Shown in pieces: positions 34,469 through 54,331 of a DNA stretch of 64,000 bases. Location of the stretch: assembly GCA_963921425.1 (NCBI GenBank), contig OY992833.1, positions 9,465,738-9,529,737 on the forward strand. The letters are read 5' to 3'. The notes beneath the pieces were generated by a model. The model ran no database searches and was not told the DNA's origin. It worked only from the letters and a program-made list of their open reading frames with translations. Source of the DNA: Dryas octopetala. Lineage: Eukaryota; Streptophyta; Magnoliopsida; Rosales; Rosaceae. Position numbers and translations under genes: made by a program. Positions within the stretch are counted from its first letter, which is position 1; every line of letters starts with the position of its first letter.

Positions 34469-35349
34469 TAAGCCGAATTGGGTTAAAATAGAACCAATCT
34501 GATGGCAGCAGCGGCGACAACGGTTTACCTAAAATTTCAATTTTACAAATTATCAAAATTGGAAAACCAAACATTAAGGAAATGAAACTTCATGATAAGG
34601 GGATAAATTTCTTTTTCATAATTTATGTTTACAACTAAACGAAACACCAAAATGATCGACCAAATCAAACTCCAAATAAAATCCCAAACCATTTTTTTTC
34701 TTTTCAATTGCCTAAAGACTCCAAATCTCAATCTACCTTAAAAAAAAAAAAAAAAAAAAATCTTTCCTTTTTTTTTTTTTTTTTTCTCTTCTTCTTTTTT
34801 CTTTCCTTTTTTTTTTTCTTTTTTTTTTCTTTCCTTTTCTTTTCTTTTTTTTTTTCTTTCCTTTTTTTTTTTTTTTTCCTTTTCCTTTCTTTTCTCTTCT
34901 TTTTTTTTTTTTTCTTTCCTTTTCCTCTTCTTCCCCCATGACTTCCTCTTTTTTTCTTTCCTTTTCCTTTTCTTCCCTAAGTGGTCTTCGTCTTCTTCCA
35001 GTTCCAATGGCCTTCCTCTTTTTTTTTCTCTAGTTTTTCTTTTCTTCTCCCTTCACCAGTTTTTCTCCTCCCTTCATAATCTCTCTCTTCCCTCTCCCTC
35101 CTCCCTTCCTAATCTCTTTCTTCCCTCTCCCTCCCCAGATCTCTTATCTCCCTCCGACGACGGCGCGCCTCTGCAGCTCCCTCTCCGATCTTTTCTCTCC
35201 CTCCGGCGACGGTGCTCTGCCTCCCCTCTCCCTCCAGTCTCTGCCTCCCCTCTCTCTCCGGTCTCTACATCGAAAATTTTGCCGAAATTTCGAGGATTTT
35301 GGAAAATTTCGGCGAAATTTTTCGAAATTCATTTGGTATGGTGTTAAAA
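34469..35349. repeat. Pyrimidine-rich low-complexity tract
   Basis: From about 34740 to 35130 the plus strand is almost only T and C, with many TTTCCTTTT repeats. Long Phe/Ser or Lys/Glu frames over it are artefacts. A short palindromic patch of GAAATTTTGCCGAAATTTCG words lies at 35270-35330. Confidence 0.75.
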
Positions 35350-36273
35350 TTTCCATACCCCTAAAAACGAAATTTTACTCCTTGGCTATAGCTCACCCCA
35401 TATTTAAAAAAATAATAATAATACACCTACATTTTTTGCCTAGTCCCACCCAATGAAAAAAAAAAAAAAAAGTTTCCTAAATTTGTATCTGCCTCTCCAT
35501 CTCTCACTAGTCCCTCTTATATTTTATCCTCTTAGTCATTTAGAGATTTAAAGATTTAGGGATTCAATTTTTATGCAATAGTTGTGATATTTGTAATTCA
35601 CTCTTAAATGTTTGTAAAATTAAATAAGAATTAATATTTGATTATCTAAATTATTTAAGAACTCAAGGAAAACTAGCGTAATTTGTTGGTGTGAGAATAT
35701 GGAATTGCTTTTAAGCTCAATCTCAATTATTGAAATTGCAAGTTGGAAACAAAGTAAGCTCTAAATTTCAATATTAAATTCTAGTTGCATATTGCTAGAA
35801 AAATAGGTTGTTATTGTGTGATTTTGTTTTGTAAAATATCCTTACATATCATATTTATAATATATTACCAATATCTATGTTCTAGTTTATAATGTCGGGT
35901 CATCCACAAATTTCGAAGAGAAGAAAAAATATTCTTTCTTATTTTAAGAAGACAAACGACCCTTCTTCATATGCATTAATTTGTGATTCTGAGTCTCAAA
36001 ATGAAGGAGTTCAGACTCAAAAAGTCGAGTTAGATCCAAATATTGAGATTACTACTAGTGCGCGCTTTTGAACGTGATCCAAGATTACGTCAAGCAATAT
36101 GGAAGTATCTTATCTATGAACATGATAATGTTTGAAAAGCTTATAATGCACTTAGGACTATGTTCCTCTTGACTAGGTGTATCTTTTATGTTTATTAATG
36201 AAATTTCTTCGTACCGTCGAAGTTTTTTTAGCCCCCCCCCCCCCCCAAATTCTAATTCCTGGATCCGTCCCTG
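35350..36273 (+). mobile_element. hAT transposon remnant (ZMYM-type transposase N terminus)
   Basis: At 35892-36070 the plus strand reads MSGHPQISKRRKNILSYFKK and continues acidic, then shifts frame to AFERDPRLRQAIWKYL, the hallmark start of plant hAT proteins of the zinc-finger-MYM-like group. The right edge TTCCTGGATCCGTCCCTG at about 36256-36273 is a usual hAT end. A run of about 15 C precedes it. Most of the transposase is missing and the left terminus is not clear. Confidence 0.65.
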
Positions 36274-36608
36274 GCCGATCAAGACTCTAGTATTACATTC
36301 AAAAGCGGTGTTGGGGGTTGTAGCTAGGGGCTAATCCTCATCAAATATAACATAAAAAGTAAATGAGGAACAACGTACTCCTTGACCAACTTTTCTTTTA
36401 TTCTACAAACTTCGTTAATTAGAGTTACACAGGTGTTTACTAAAAAAATTATATATAGTCGTGCATGGCTTAAAACAAAGAACAAATTAAAGAAAAGAAG
36501 AAGAGAAAAAATTCAAGTAACTTGTGGATTGGAGCTTTATTATAACAAATAAGAATAAAAAACAGTGTAAATTAACTTTAAATCTATAATATAATAGTAT
36601 ATACATAC
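36274..36608 (-). other. CNL A intron next to the NB-ARC exon
   Basis: AT-rich intron DNA leading to the GTATGTATAT donor at 36608. Nothing else seen. Confidence 0.55.
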
Positions 36609-37508
36609 CTTTGCCACCAATGGTACACCTCCACATTTTTCAGCAATCTCTCTTCCAATTCTCTCTAAATCGTCTGTTGGAGCACTACCATGTGAAAATG
36701 TTCTACCCTTTATAATGGACCAACATTGATCATCAGATAGAAATTTTAAATCACACCTACTGCTAGGAAGCGCTTCCATGATTGATGCAACTTTTGCATT
36801 GCGGGTGGTGACAATGATGGTGCATCCCTTAGCAGAATTGAGAGCTGACAAACAATTGATCAAAGTGTTCCATTTATGAGTGTCTTCATTCCAAACGTCA
36901 TCGAGTATCAAAACATATTTTTTCCCTGCCAACTCTTCTTGGAGGGTTGTGATCAATGCTTCCTGAGTTACTTTTATCCCGGATTTTGTTGGGTTGAGAG
37001 ATTCTAACATCCGAATTAAAATTGAATTGACATGAAAAGGGTCAGATACACAAACCCATATTGTTTTATCAAAATATTTATCCACGTTAGGTTCATTAAA
37101 TACCGACTTAGCCAAAGTTGTCTTTCCTAAGCCTACAATTCCCACAATGGCCATAACGGAGGGATTTTCTTGATTGTTGGAGTTGATCAAGGTTGCAATT
37201 ATGTTTGACACAACCTCCTCCCTTCCTACCATGCTTTCATCTTTGCTAATGAATGAGTTGGTTTCTCTATCCTCTCTAATTCCATGAGGGGTTGCATCGT
37301 CTTTGATTTGATAATTTGAAAGTACTATTCCAATGTAAGATGCCTCACTCTTGAGATCCACCAAAGATTTGTTCATTTTCTGAATTTTATGTGCCATTTG
37401 TTGACGAAATAAAATGGGATTGGAGAGAGAGAAAAAGTTGAGTACCTTTCTCTTGATATGGTTTTGGATCTCCACTTTACGGCGGAGAAATTCATAGTTG
37501 ATACTGAT
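36609..37508 (-). pseudogene. CNL A NB-ARC exon
   Basis: Open from NYEFLRRKVEIQNHIKR-like coiled-coil residue through the P-loop (GIVGLGKTTLAKSVF), RNBS-A (FDKTIWVCVSDPFHV), kinase-2 (YVLILDDVWNED, ending in W as in CC-type receptors), RNBS-B (CTIIVTTRNAKVAS) and GLPL (CGGVPLVAK). The exon itself is undamaged and ends AAAG|GTATGT as in gene C. Confidence 0.88.
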
Positions 37509-38296
37509 CTAGTGTAATGAAATTTCTTTTGCCAAAAAAAAAATCTCATGAAATTTTACATCGATAAGTTATTGTCACCTAATCTGAAATTAATTAAGAC
37601 CACCCACGTGACAACAAAACCACAAAATCTAACATTTTAATATAATTATTATAGATAAAATTATTTGTACTATTTTTACCACATTGATATCATGTCTATT
37701 AAAGAGATAATATGCATGACAGGAATTGTTAATAAAAAAAAAAAAACTATATACTAATAGTCCTAAAGTAGATATATCATACATGCATATACACTACAAA
37801 TGCATATATGAACTAGTATCCATTATAATGAGGAAGGGTATTGATTGCATAAAACTAACAATGGATCTCACACTAGCTAGTTACATAGTCAATCGGTCAA
37901 ATCATATAACCCAACAAAATGTCTGGATACTTTACACAACGAAAAGATAACTTTAAAATTTTTATTTAATTAATTACTAAAATTACAGAAATTACCTTAT
38001 ATTCAAATTAGGACATGTATAAATCCTCAAAACCAACAAAACGCCGCAAAATCTAACTCTTTTTAATTTTTACTATTTTGTTCTCGTGCTTGAACTTAGG
38101 TTCTAATTTTTATACACCTTAGTCTAATATCACTTCACCTAGAGTTTATATACCCCTTCAAATACTATATTGAAATTAAAATTTAATATAAAGTCGTAAA
38201 AAAAAATTAAAATAAACAAATTTAATTATATTTTTTAAAAATAAAATACTTATTAAAACTTAGGTGCTTTAATACGTGTCGGTAAGGTACACGGAG
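37509..38296. other. Foreign insert replacing most of the CNL A coiled-coil
   Basis: About 790 AT-rich bases between two points where similarity to gene C stops (after NYEFLR in the NB-ARC exon and after AAQELSLL in the first piece). Roughly 220 bp of coiled-coil coding sequence is missing here. No transposon ends identified. Confidence 0.6.
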
Positions 38297-38391
38297 AGGA
38301 GACTGAGTTCTTGAGCAGCAACTGAACCCACCTTCTTCAGTATTCCCTCCAAAGAAAAAGTAAACACAATTTCTAACATTTTTCCTTCCAT
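38297..38391 (-). pseudogene. CNL A first piece: start of coiled-coil
   Basis: MEGKMLEIVFTFSLEGILKK followed by VGSVAAQELSLL, a close match to the start of gene C. Upstream, to about 38460, the untranslated sequence also resembles gene C (CTTGTGCGTCTTC). Confidence 0.8.
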
Positions 38392-39884
38392 ACTCGAAGA
38401 TCGAGCAGAATAGTGCACAAGTAAACAAATTGGATCGTTCAAGATTGAAGACGCACAAGTATGTCTTTCTGGTGTCAAGATAAAATAATTAAGGGACGCA
38501 ACTATATATCTCAACTTTAATCATATAATTGCTTTTACTCTCAGTACTCTATGCAAACATTCTGTCCACAAATAAGCAAAGTTACAAGTTGTGCTTCCGT
38601 CAAATGAAAAAAAGAAAGCGAAGTTAGAATAATCCATTATTGGTGGCCCCCCATTACTGTCACATTGTTCCTTGGGCTTTGGTGTAAAAGCATATATGCA
38701 TTGTGAATTCAGACATCTGCCATCCTCTTATTGCACAGATATAAAAACTCCTAGCTTGTCGTATTATTACATAGATTTTTTCTCACTAGCTTTGGTGTTT
38801 AATGTGTCAAATTGCTAAAGCATTTGCTATCATGATCACTAGCTTGTTTTATGATAGATCATAGATGTATTTAATGTGAATATAAGACTACTGAGATAAG
38901 GAGATTGATCTTGTAATATTTTCCTATAATTGCTCGACGAATTACTTGAAATGAGCCATAATTTTCTGTCTTTTCCCAATGAGTTTTATATAATGGTGCT
39001 GATTAAATGAGGAGCCATAATATATATATATATATTTTTAACAGACAATATTGGGGAGTACTGTGGTTTGAATTCGGGATATTGAGTGTAGGTAAATACT
39101 CAATATAAAGTTTGTCTTACTAGATTTGCAACGTGGTTTAGTTTGTGTTTAATTTCTTCAAATTGTAACTGAATTGGAATTGGGTTAGAAACTTAGAACC
39201 CGAATGAACTAAAATGGGTTAATTGATAATATGCATGACAAGATAAAGAATGGCATGATAGCAGAGCCACTAGACTTTTCACTTTTCTGTAATTAGTGGC
39301 TCCACTACTTTAGTCTTTTGCTTAATTTATGCAATGTGAGAGGAAGATGCAACTAGTTTTCACACATTTGGATCACATCGATGAAACATTATGATATATA
39401 TACGGCATAGGACATGAGTCCCTTGGTGTCTGCATTATCACAGTTACTAAATGAGAAATGCTAACTATTTTCTCCTATCCACCTTCTCATTCCACCTTAT
39501 TATTTATTTCTCATAGTCCATAGCGTAATTTTATGATTGAGATCGTTCATTTTCTAAAACAGTATGTAAAAATCATCTATGTAAAAAATTAATTAAGGGT
39601 AAATAACATTCACCTTAGTAATTTAAAACACAACATAATGTGCTTTATTAATGTGACTATTAAATGTATTTTGCTTTGGCATTATCATTCGGCTTTTCTG
39701 CATTAATACCACCAGAATATTAGTATGTGCAAGTTTACCACAAAAAACTAAAAAATCTACAATTTACCACCCAATCTCATCTCCGTGTGACAATGTGACA
39801 CTTATCGTCCAATTTTGTCAAATGTTTTGTTAACTCCAAAGGCATTTTTGTCAATTCATGTAATATAGCATTTAAAATTCTTAA
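38392..39884. other. 5' flank of CNL A and spacer
   Basis: The first 70 bp match the gene C leader. The remainder is AT-rich with no gene. A stretch at 39060-39200 resembles 54960-55130 in inverted orientation (words AATTGGAATTGGGTTAGAA). Confidence 0.45.
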
Positions 39885-40308
39885 GGCCCGTTTGGAAACT
39901 AGGATTTCATGGGGTGGATTTGGATTTGGAATCCTCATGTTTTGATTCAATTTAAGGAATGAATTTGAATTTGGCCTAAATCCAAAGTAGATTTTAAAGG
40001 CTCAAATCCATGGATTTCAAATACTTTCTCAAACTAGGTATTTGAAATCCCACCACCCCTCTCTCTCTCTCATCATCTTCGGCCACCATGGCCGCCGGCG
40101 ACCACCGCCGGCCAACTTTCCGGCGACCCCTTCGGCCAATATGTATTCATCATATATTGCAAATTTGCAATATATATAAAAATTTAAAATTCTTAAATTG
40201 AAATCCTTATATCTCATTTTTTTTATCCAAATAATAGGATTTGAAATTTAAGGATTTGAAATACATAGATTTGAAATCCAAATCCAAATCCCCAATCCAA
40301 ATGGGCCC
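39885..40308. mobile_element. Harbinger/Tourist-type MITE, 424 bp
   Basis: The ends are GGCCCGTTTGGA and TCCAAATGGGCCC, with TTAA on both sides, fitting the TTA/TAA target preference of PIF/Harbinger elements. The arms repeat GGATTTGGATTTGGA-like words. A GC-rich core at 40080-40140 has GGCCGCCGGCG. No coding capacity. Confidence 0.82.
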
Positions 40309-40776
40309 TTAAAGAAAATGTACTTCTAAGTATAACCACCCTATTTGCTTACTTGACCCTAATAATTAATTTTAATAAAAAAATGTAAAACTTACTCAAA
40401 TAAGAATATAAAAACTATTATAGTGCTAGGGTGCCTCAATGACATGGAATTTTCATGTCATTATTCATTTTATAAACATCATTTTTTATAAACATCATTT
40501 TAACCATTTTTTACAAATCTTAAAAACTCTAAATTATAAAAGAAAATACAAAAAAATAAATAAATCCACTCTGTTAGTCTGTTCCCTCTTCAGAGTTATT
40601 CAGATCACTGTCCCTCCCGTGTCCTGGCATGTCATCGGCATATCAGAAAGTCAAATTTGTAAGAAAGTCAGCTGACACTTCTACCTTCGTTTCGGACACG
40701 TATGGTAGGCATGTTGGAGCATGTCGTGTCGTGTTGGACACCTGACACTCCACCCCCCAGGAGTGTCGTGTCCCAT
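40309..40776. other. Spacer with MITE-like pieces
   Basis: At 40425-40470, GTGCTAGGGTGCCTCAATGA matches the motif at 26728. At 40650-40770, repeated GTGTCGTGT and GACACC words look like a small repeat. No gene. Confidence 0.45.
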
Positions 40777-43857
<3,081 letters not shown>

Positions 43858-45837
43858 TATACAGCTTTGCGTGTTTTAAATTTATATGAGGCTGATATTG
43901 ATGAGTTGCCAATTTCAATTGGTGAATTGAGACACTTGAGGAATTTGGACGTCTCGGGAACAAGAATCAAAGCACTCCCCAAATCTATTGGAAAGCTCTA
44001 CAAGCTGCAGACATTAAGAATGGATTGTTACAATCTCAAAAAGTTTCCCGAGGAACTGGAAAATTTGATCAACTTAAGGCATGTTTATTTTAATGAGTAT
44101 GTTGAAGTTCCATTTCGGATAAGGCGATTGACTCATCTGCAAACATTATCTCATTATACTCTGGGTGGGGCGACAAGTTATGGAATTGAGGAGCTGGGTG
44201 ACTTAGACCAATTGAAAGGTGAATTAATTATAAGAAATTTGCAACTTGTGAGAAATGAAGAAGAAGCAAAGAAAGCTAATTTAGTGGGGAAAGCAAGCAT
44301 ACGCCAGTTCAGATTTGAATGGACGGATGACAGGCAAAGCAGCAACAATGACAAGGATGTATTAGAAGGCCTCCAACCGCCCTATAATCTGGAAAGCTTA
44401 AGGATTGACAACTTCATGGGTGCTAAATTTGCATCATGGATGATGAGTGGGCTGCCACTCAATTTGAAAAAGATTAACTTAAGGAATTGCGGGGAATGTG
44501 AAGAAATCCCAATGCTTGGTCATTTGCCAAATCTTATACATGTTGAGATTTACAATATGGCTAAGCTAAAATGCCTGGGAGTTGAGTTTTATGGGTATAA
44601 CAGTGTTTCCGGTACAACTAGTACGACAAGGAATGAGACAGGGGCTTTGTTTCCAGCATTGAAAACCTTAAAAATTCATTCGTGCAGGATGCTAAGTGAA
44701 TGGATGGAAGTGGTAGTGATGCCTACAGAAAAAGTAGTTGTGTTTCCCTGCCTTGAGAAGTTGACTCTATCTAGTTGTAAGCAATTGAGAAATGCTCCCA
44801 GCCATTTTCCATCTCTCAAGAACTTGGAGATAGATGGTATTGACAATGCGAGGCCAATAGAAAATATTATGAGCAGTCAACTAACCACTCTCACTTCCCT
44901 CGAAATAAGAAATGTTGAGGAGCTTATTTCTTTGCCGGAAAGGATGTTTGAAAACAACCAGAATCTTCAGTGGCTGTCTATTGAATATTGTAAGAAGCTG
45001 AGGCATTTACCTGATGGGCTAGACACAGTCCTTCTTGAGGAGCTGACTATAAGAAACTGTGGTAGTCTAGAGTCGATTCCAATTACACAGGGCATCCCAT
45101 CTCTCCGCATATTTGATATTTGGGGTTGTCAGAAATTATCAAGCCTGCCGAGTGGGTTACAAGACTGCACCTCTCTTCAGACATTGATTATATCTAGTCT
45201 GACGTCAATTCACAATCTCACATCCCTTCGTGTGTTGTATATTGTAAATTGTGATGGATTGACAAGTTTGCCGAGTGGGTTACCATCCTGCACATTTCTT
45301 GAGGACTTGTCAATCGTGTCCTGCGGCAATTTGATATCAGTGGCAGAAGACGTATCCAAGTTGCAATCTCTTTCCTCTCTCGAAATAAACGGTTGTGGGA
45401 AATTACAATATTTGCCATTGGGCCTACATTGTCTCACTCGTTTGGAAGTTATGGACATTGGAATGTTCTGGGAGCAGCTGGATTCTTTCCCCAAGTTTGA
45501 GGTTGTACCACAACTCAAAGCATTAACGTTGCGGGGGTGGCCTAAGCTCAAGTCTCTGCCCCAACAAATTCAACACTTCACTTCTCTAACATCTTTGCGG
45601 ATAACATCTTTTGACGGAGTGGAGGTTTTTCCAGACTGGTTGGGTAGACTTACATGTCTTACCGAGCTGTATATTGGATATTGTGAAAATCTGATGTACC
45701 TACCTACAGCCAAAACTATGAAACGCCTCACCAAGTTAGAAACTCTACATATTTATAATTGTCCCCGTCTAAAGGAAAGATGCACCAAGGGGAGCGGCCC
45801 AGAATGGCACAAGATTTCTCACATTCCAAAAATCTAT
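43858..45837 (+). pseudogene. CNL fragment B: LRR region only
   Basis: About 660 codons of uninterrupted LRR sequence. It starts in mid-repeat at [20 protein letters not shown] and runs to CPRLKERCTKGSGPEWHKIS and HIPKI, the usual C terminus of this CNL class. The frame opens upstream at 43798 through duplicated CPK24 intron DNA, so any product would start with about 20 unrelated residues. CC and NB-ARC domains are absent. Nucleotide similarity to gene C (63108 onward) is very high. A possible donor G|GTAATT follows HIPKIY at 45837, as CNL genes of this type have introns after the LRR. It is a truncated copy; whether it is transcribed is unknown. Confidence 0.85.
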
Positions 45838-46560
45838 GGTAATTTTTTTTTTTTCTCAAATCAATTACTCATGATTCTCTTGACAGAAATGTCATTCCCC
45901 ACTACAAAACATTTAAAAGCAGTATGCGATTGTTATCTTTATATTTTATTTCCTTTCTTCAGCACTTGACTAAACCTTATGACTAAACCTTAACAGGTTT
46001 GGGCCACAATTAGACAATCTGCAAGATGTACGTACCGGGGAGTACTGTCAAGTGGAAAGAGCAAGTGATGTGCAATAGGTGCAAACTTAGTCCAGGTACT
46101 TCTGGCCCGATAAACCACATGATGAGATTAACCTTTCTTTTAGACCAAATAAACTAGATTTCTCACATTCCAAATATTCTAGGTATTTTGTTTTTTCTCA
46201 AATCAATTATTCATGATTTGTTCAATTTTGTGCGTGTCACGTTTTACTTTAAATACAGATTCTCATGAAATGATTTTCATTCTCCACTACAAAACATTTC
46301 AAAGCAGTGTGCGATTATTGTTGAGAAAATGGTTTTTGAAGCATTTTAGAAAGAAACTTGTTTATGGGTCCGTATCTTTTTTCTTTATTACAGCATTTGA
46401 CCAAACATCTTCTGCAGATACCTCACAAACCATCTTCTACCATTGTTGAATACTCGTGCTTTCATCTTTCATCAGAAAGATGCGCCTAGGGAGAGTATGT
46501 GCCCCAGTGGCATGTGCAAGATTACTTTCATCCTAATTGCTTGAAGTTTTGCGTTGTTGC
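45838..46560 (+). repeat. CNL B 3' flank with an internal tandem duplication
   Basis: Bases about 45808-45975 (ATTTCTCACATTCCAAA, CACTACAAAACATTT, GCGATT, CAGCA.TTGAC) recur diverged at about 46155-46405. At about 46450-46560 lies the sequence whose relative forms the 106-bp repeats at 22.4 and 24.9 kb. These are probably 3' exons or untranslated DNA of CNL genes. Confidence 0.6.
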
Positions 46561-47280
46561 ACGAAGTAAGATTTCCAAACCACTACCTCCTCTTCTTTTT
46601 TGATGTTCCTCTTTGATTAGATTTAACTAGCTTTTCAAAGTTTTGTACTCTTCTGATGTTCCTAATTTGTTGGTTTTCAGGTGGCTCTTACTCAATTGGA
46701 AGAACATGTGATGAGCTTAGGTGCAAACTAAGTGCAGGTACTTGAGTTCCCTTTCCCCTCCGTCACTGCATAGTTGTACAAGTTAATTGGTGACAGTAAG
46801 TCATGAGAATTTCCCTAATAATCATATTATACATTTCTATAAAATTATAACATTAATTGATTCCAACAAAAAAAAAAACATTGATCACTTACTGGCATCA
46901 TTTATTCCAATTATTCACAGGTTTAGCTGGGGTCCTTATAATTTTAGATATTTACTTTTCCAAGAAATATTGCATTGATTTTTGTAAAGTTGGAAGCTTT
47001 AATTTCTTAAATCATTTTATCATATTGACAATGTAAGATCAATTCATATTCTATGTATATCTCTCAAATTTTGAGGAACTCAGTTGGGCCCTTTTGTCAC
47101 TTTTGTTCCCTTTGCATGATTTATATTTATTAGCTTGTTTCAAATTCTTCTATGATTGCTGGACTTAGAAGACTTCCTTGATCTTTCCCTCATCTTTCCT
47201 CTCTTTCTTTGTTGGTGGTTGTCCTTACCTATAATGAGTCATTTTATGGTGACAGTGATCATTACTGAAACTCAAGCAGA
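46561..47280. other. Spacer
   Basis: AT-rich DNA; an AACATGTGATGAGC...GTGCAAACTAAGTGCAGGTA piece near 46700 resembles 46060-46100 and so continues the duplicated CNL 3' region. No gene. Confidence 0.4.
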
Positions 47281-47811
47281 ATGACATTCGATAGAACAGA
47301 TAGCTACTGTGATATTGTGAAGAGGGTTTCCTCTTTGTCAGAAACAAAGAAGAGTACCTTTGACCAAAGAGAAGAAGAGTATTTCAGACTAAGATTAATT
47401 GGTGCTCAAAATGTACCCATTAGATTACGAATAACAAAAGCAAGTCCTATACACAAAAGCAGCAAGAGGGCTGCTGCTTTCTTCCAATCAACAGAAGATC
47501 TTGATCTTGATAAACAGTTTGGTACAGAGAGATGCTTTGATGATAAAGAGTCTATGTGGTTGTCTTCAGATTGTTCATCACCTTCTGCCTTTTTTAGAGA
47601 GTATAGGTGGTCTGATTCATGTCACCCCTCAGTTGATGAATTGTTGCTACCTTCATGGTTGTCATTGCTGGCAATAACAAACCCTATGGACGAGGCATCT
47701 AATTTGAGTATTCAGAGAACTTTTCCAGATGAAGTAAAGAATATACAGAGAGATGTGAAGGATGAAAAGGTAGTCCTACAAATGATCCAAATGCAAGAGA
47801 TTCCTCTGTAA
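47281..47811 (+). CDS. Unrecognised acidic, Ser-rich protein or exon
   Basis: 177 codons including the stop, beginning MTFDRTDSYCDIVKRVSSLS. It is hydrophilic with words EEEYFRLRLIGAQNVPIRLR, FREYRWSDSCHPSVDELLLP and SWLSLLAITNPMDEASNLS. In another frame, 47770-47910 is also open, ends in a stop and is Ser/Thr/Glu-rich (CEDSTSCGNSLTPLSTESSC), so a small frame change or splice may join them. Codon use looks coding, not random. An LKLKQNDIR-like reading just upstream suggests that more coding sequence precedes it in another frame. I do not recognise the family. It could be the C-terminal exon of a larger protein carried here by duplication. Confidence 0.45.
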   Translation: MTFDRTDSYCDIVKRVSSLSETKKSTFDQREEEYFRLRLIGAQNVPIRLRITKASPIHKSSKRAAAFFQSTEDLDLDKQFGTERCFDDKESMWLSSDCSSPSAFFREYRWSDSCHPSVDELLLPSWLSLLAITNPMDEASNLSIQRTFPDEVKNIQRDVKDEKVVLQMIQMQEIPL

Positions 47812-47980
47812 CCCATTCTGAGAGTGTGGAGTCCTGTGAAGACTCCACAAGTTGTGGCAACTCTTTAACTCCTCTTAGCACCGAATCTAGTTGTTTGGAT
47901 ACCAACTGATATGATGTTTATATACAACTCTAAAATGAAGGTTTATGGTATCCAAACATAGATAAATTAGACTGGTGCCT

Positions 47981-52774
<4,794 letters not shown>

Positions 52775-52836
52775 GGGAATGAGGAGGGCGGGTTTAGTTT
52801 GGTCAATTCAATCTTCAGCATCCCATGGGAAAACAG

Positions 52837-52869
<33 letters not shown>

Positions 52870-53757
52870 GAAGAGACAATTCTAGAGAGAGAGAGAGCGA
52901 TTGAAGAGAGACGACACTAGTTTTGGGAACATTGGGATGTTTGAAAAACTCTTGGTTTTCGTTTTTTTAGGCGTCCCGCCATTTTCTTTGGGTCGTTGGC
53001 TTTACGGTTTACATTTCACGGCTAAACTTTACTATTTGTTAATTTCTTATGTGGGTCCCAAGTGCCAATTCTTTGTCTTTGTTCTTTCGGAGGCCCTGCG
53101 AATTAACGCCGTCAAACCCAAGTCATGTATGGTCTAGAAATTGAAGAGTTAATTACACTTACACCCCCTGAGGTTTATCGTCTTTTCACATACACCCCCT
53201 GGAGTTTCAATAATTACACATACACCTCCTGAAGTTTTAAAACTATTACATATAATCCCCTATAGTAAGACGAAAAATGACTAAGGTGTATAACTGTATA
53301 TAGCAATCAAATTTGCCCATCTTTTTTCTTTCAGATCTTTTTTCACCCAAAGAGCTCTAAAAACTTTACAATATACTCAAAAGTACAATAAAATAGTTAT
53401 TTGTCCTCATTTTAAAAGGGTAGAGATAATTTTGGGAAACAACCCTTGCAATATTATCTACAATTTGAACCATCTTTTTTTAAAGCTCCATTAAGGATCA
53501 TCTCTACAAATATTCAACAAAATCCTTAGGATTTGTCCATTTTTTATCTAACCTTAGATTTTGTTCATTTTTTCAATCCCTAGCAATTGTTTTTTCAATT
53601 TTTCTCCCCCTACTTATTTAATTTACATTTTTAGCTTCCAATGTCAATAACACAAGTATAATGCCACAGATATATATATATATATGCAAATAATATATAA
53701 CATAGCTACACCTTTGGGTTTCATTTTTACTTTTTCTCTTTTTAGAGGGAGGCGATT
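52775..53757. other. 5' flank of the CPK24-like gene and spacer
   Basis: A GA microsatellite at 52841-52868 lies in the presumed leader of the kinase gene. At 53150-53270, TACACCCCCTGAGGTTT-like words repeat three times, resembling one end of a Mutator-type MITE; the partner end was not found. The remainder is AT-rich. No gene. Confidence 0.5.
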
Positions 53758-54331
53758 TTCGCACTATATATCCTCTTCTCTTCTTTTGCACTTCATCTCC
53801 TTTTTTAATGTATTTTGTATATTTTTATTATATATTTTTTCAAATCTACCTTTTATGGCTTTTGAATTTTTATTTTAATTATCTTTCACCAATGATTAAT
53901 TTTTCCTGAATTCTCTCATCGTTAATATAAAAAAAATAATAATAAGTAATTTTCTCTCCCCCTCGTTGTATCTTCTTCATATTGCATATCTTTGCCTTCT
54001 AATTAAGCCACCATGATTTCTTTTTTTCCTTTTGTGAACTAGATACTCTTGTGCTTTCAATTATCATTCTATACTTTCATTAGGATAATATTTAGCCTGT
54101 CAAAATTTTCTAAGTTTTCTTTATGAGGGTCATGATTTATGTATCTTCTTCTTTAATGGTGGGTTTGTATTCTGAAATTAACTGGGATTTTCAATTTGTC
54201 CGCTCCCTCATTTCTGGGTCTTTTGATTTTTTCTTCACCGCTACCAAGAAAAATGTTCTCATGCCAAGTAACCACTCCTTATCTGTAGCATATTTGATTT
54301 TTTTTTTTGTTAAATTGGAGGGAATCGAACC
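53758..54331 (+). repeat. 574-bp dispersed duplication, copy 1 (derived)
   Basis: Nearly identical to 55882-56455, from TTCGCACTATATATCC to GGAATCGAACC. This copy ends inside the B box of the SINE that is whole in copy 2, so this is the derived, cut-off copy. Confidence 0.92.

Larger units (their letters stand above)
25045..38391 (-). pseudogene. CNL resistance gene A (CC-NB-LRR), broken
   Basis: CNL proteins are intracellular immune receptors. Pieces in order on the minus strand are: the start of the coiled-coil (38391 to about 38297), a foreign stretch of about 790 bp, the NB-ARC exon (37508-36609), an intron of about 10.2 kb, and the ARC2-LRR exon (26435 to about 25045). Most of the coiled-coil is lost and the LRR stops early at FPALKT, joined to the 106-bp repeat. 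The LRR exon has three small frame breaks compared with gene C: one base missing near 25797, one near 25632, and 4 extra bases at 25325-25329. The intron holds a CACTA element and other repeats. It is a paralogue of B and C and not functional. Confidence 0.88.

Noticed and set aside
34708-35007. Open frames rich in Phe or in Lys/Glu
   Set aside because: Pure consequence of a T/C-rich low-complexity tract.
36234-36248. Run of about 15 C
   Set aside because: Homopolymer near the end of a hAT remnant, possibly of uncertain length in the assembly; no function inferred.
47699-47905. Minus-strand open frame over the unknown protein
   Set aside because: Lies antisense to a longer plus-strand frame with better coding character.
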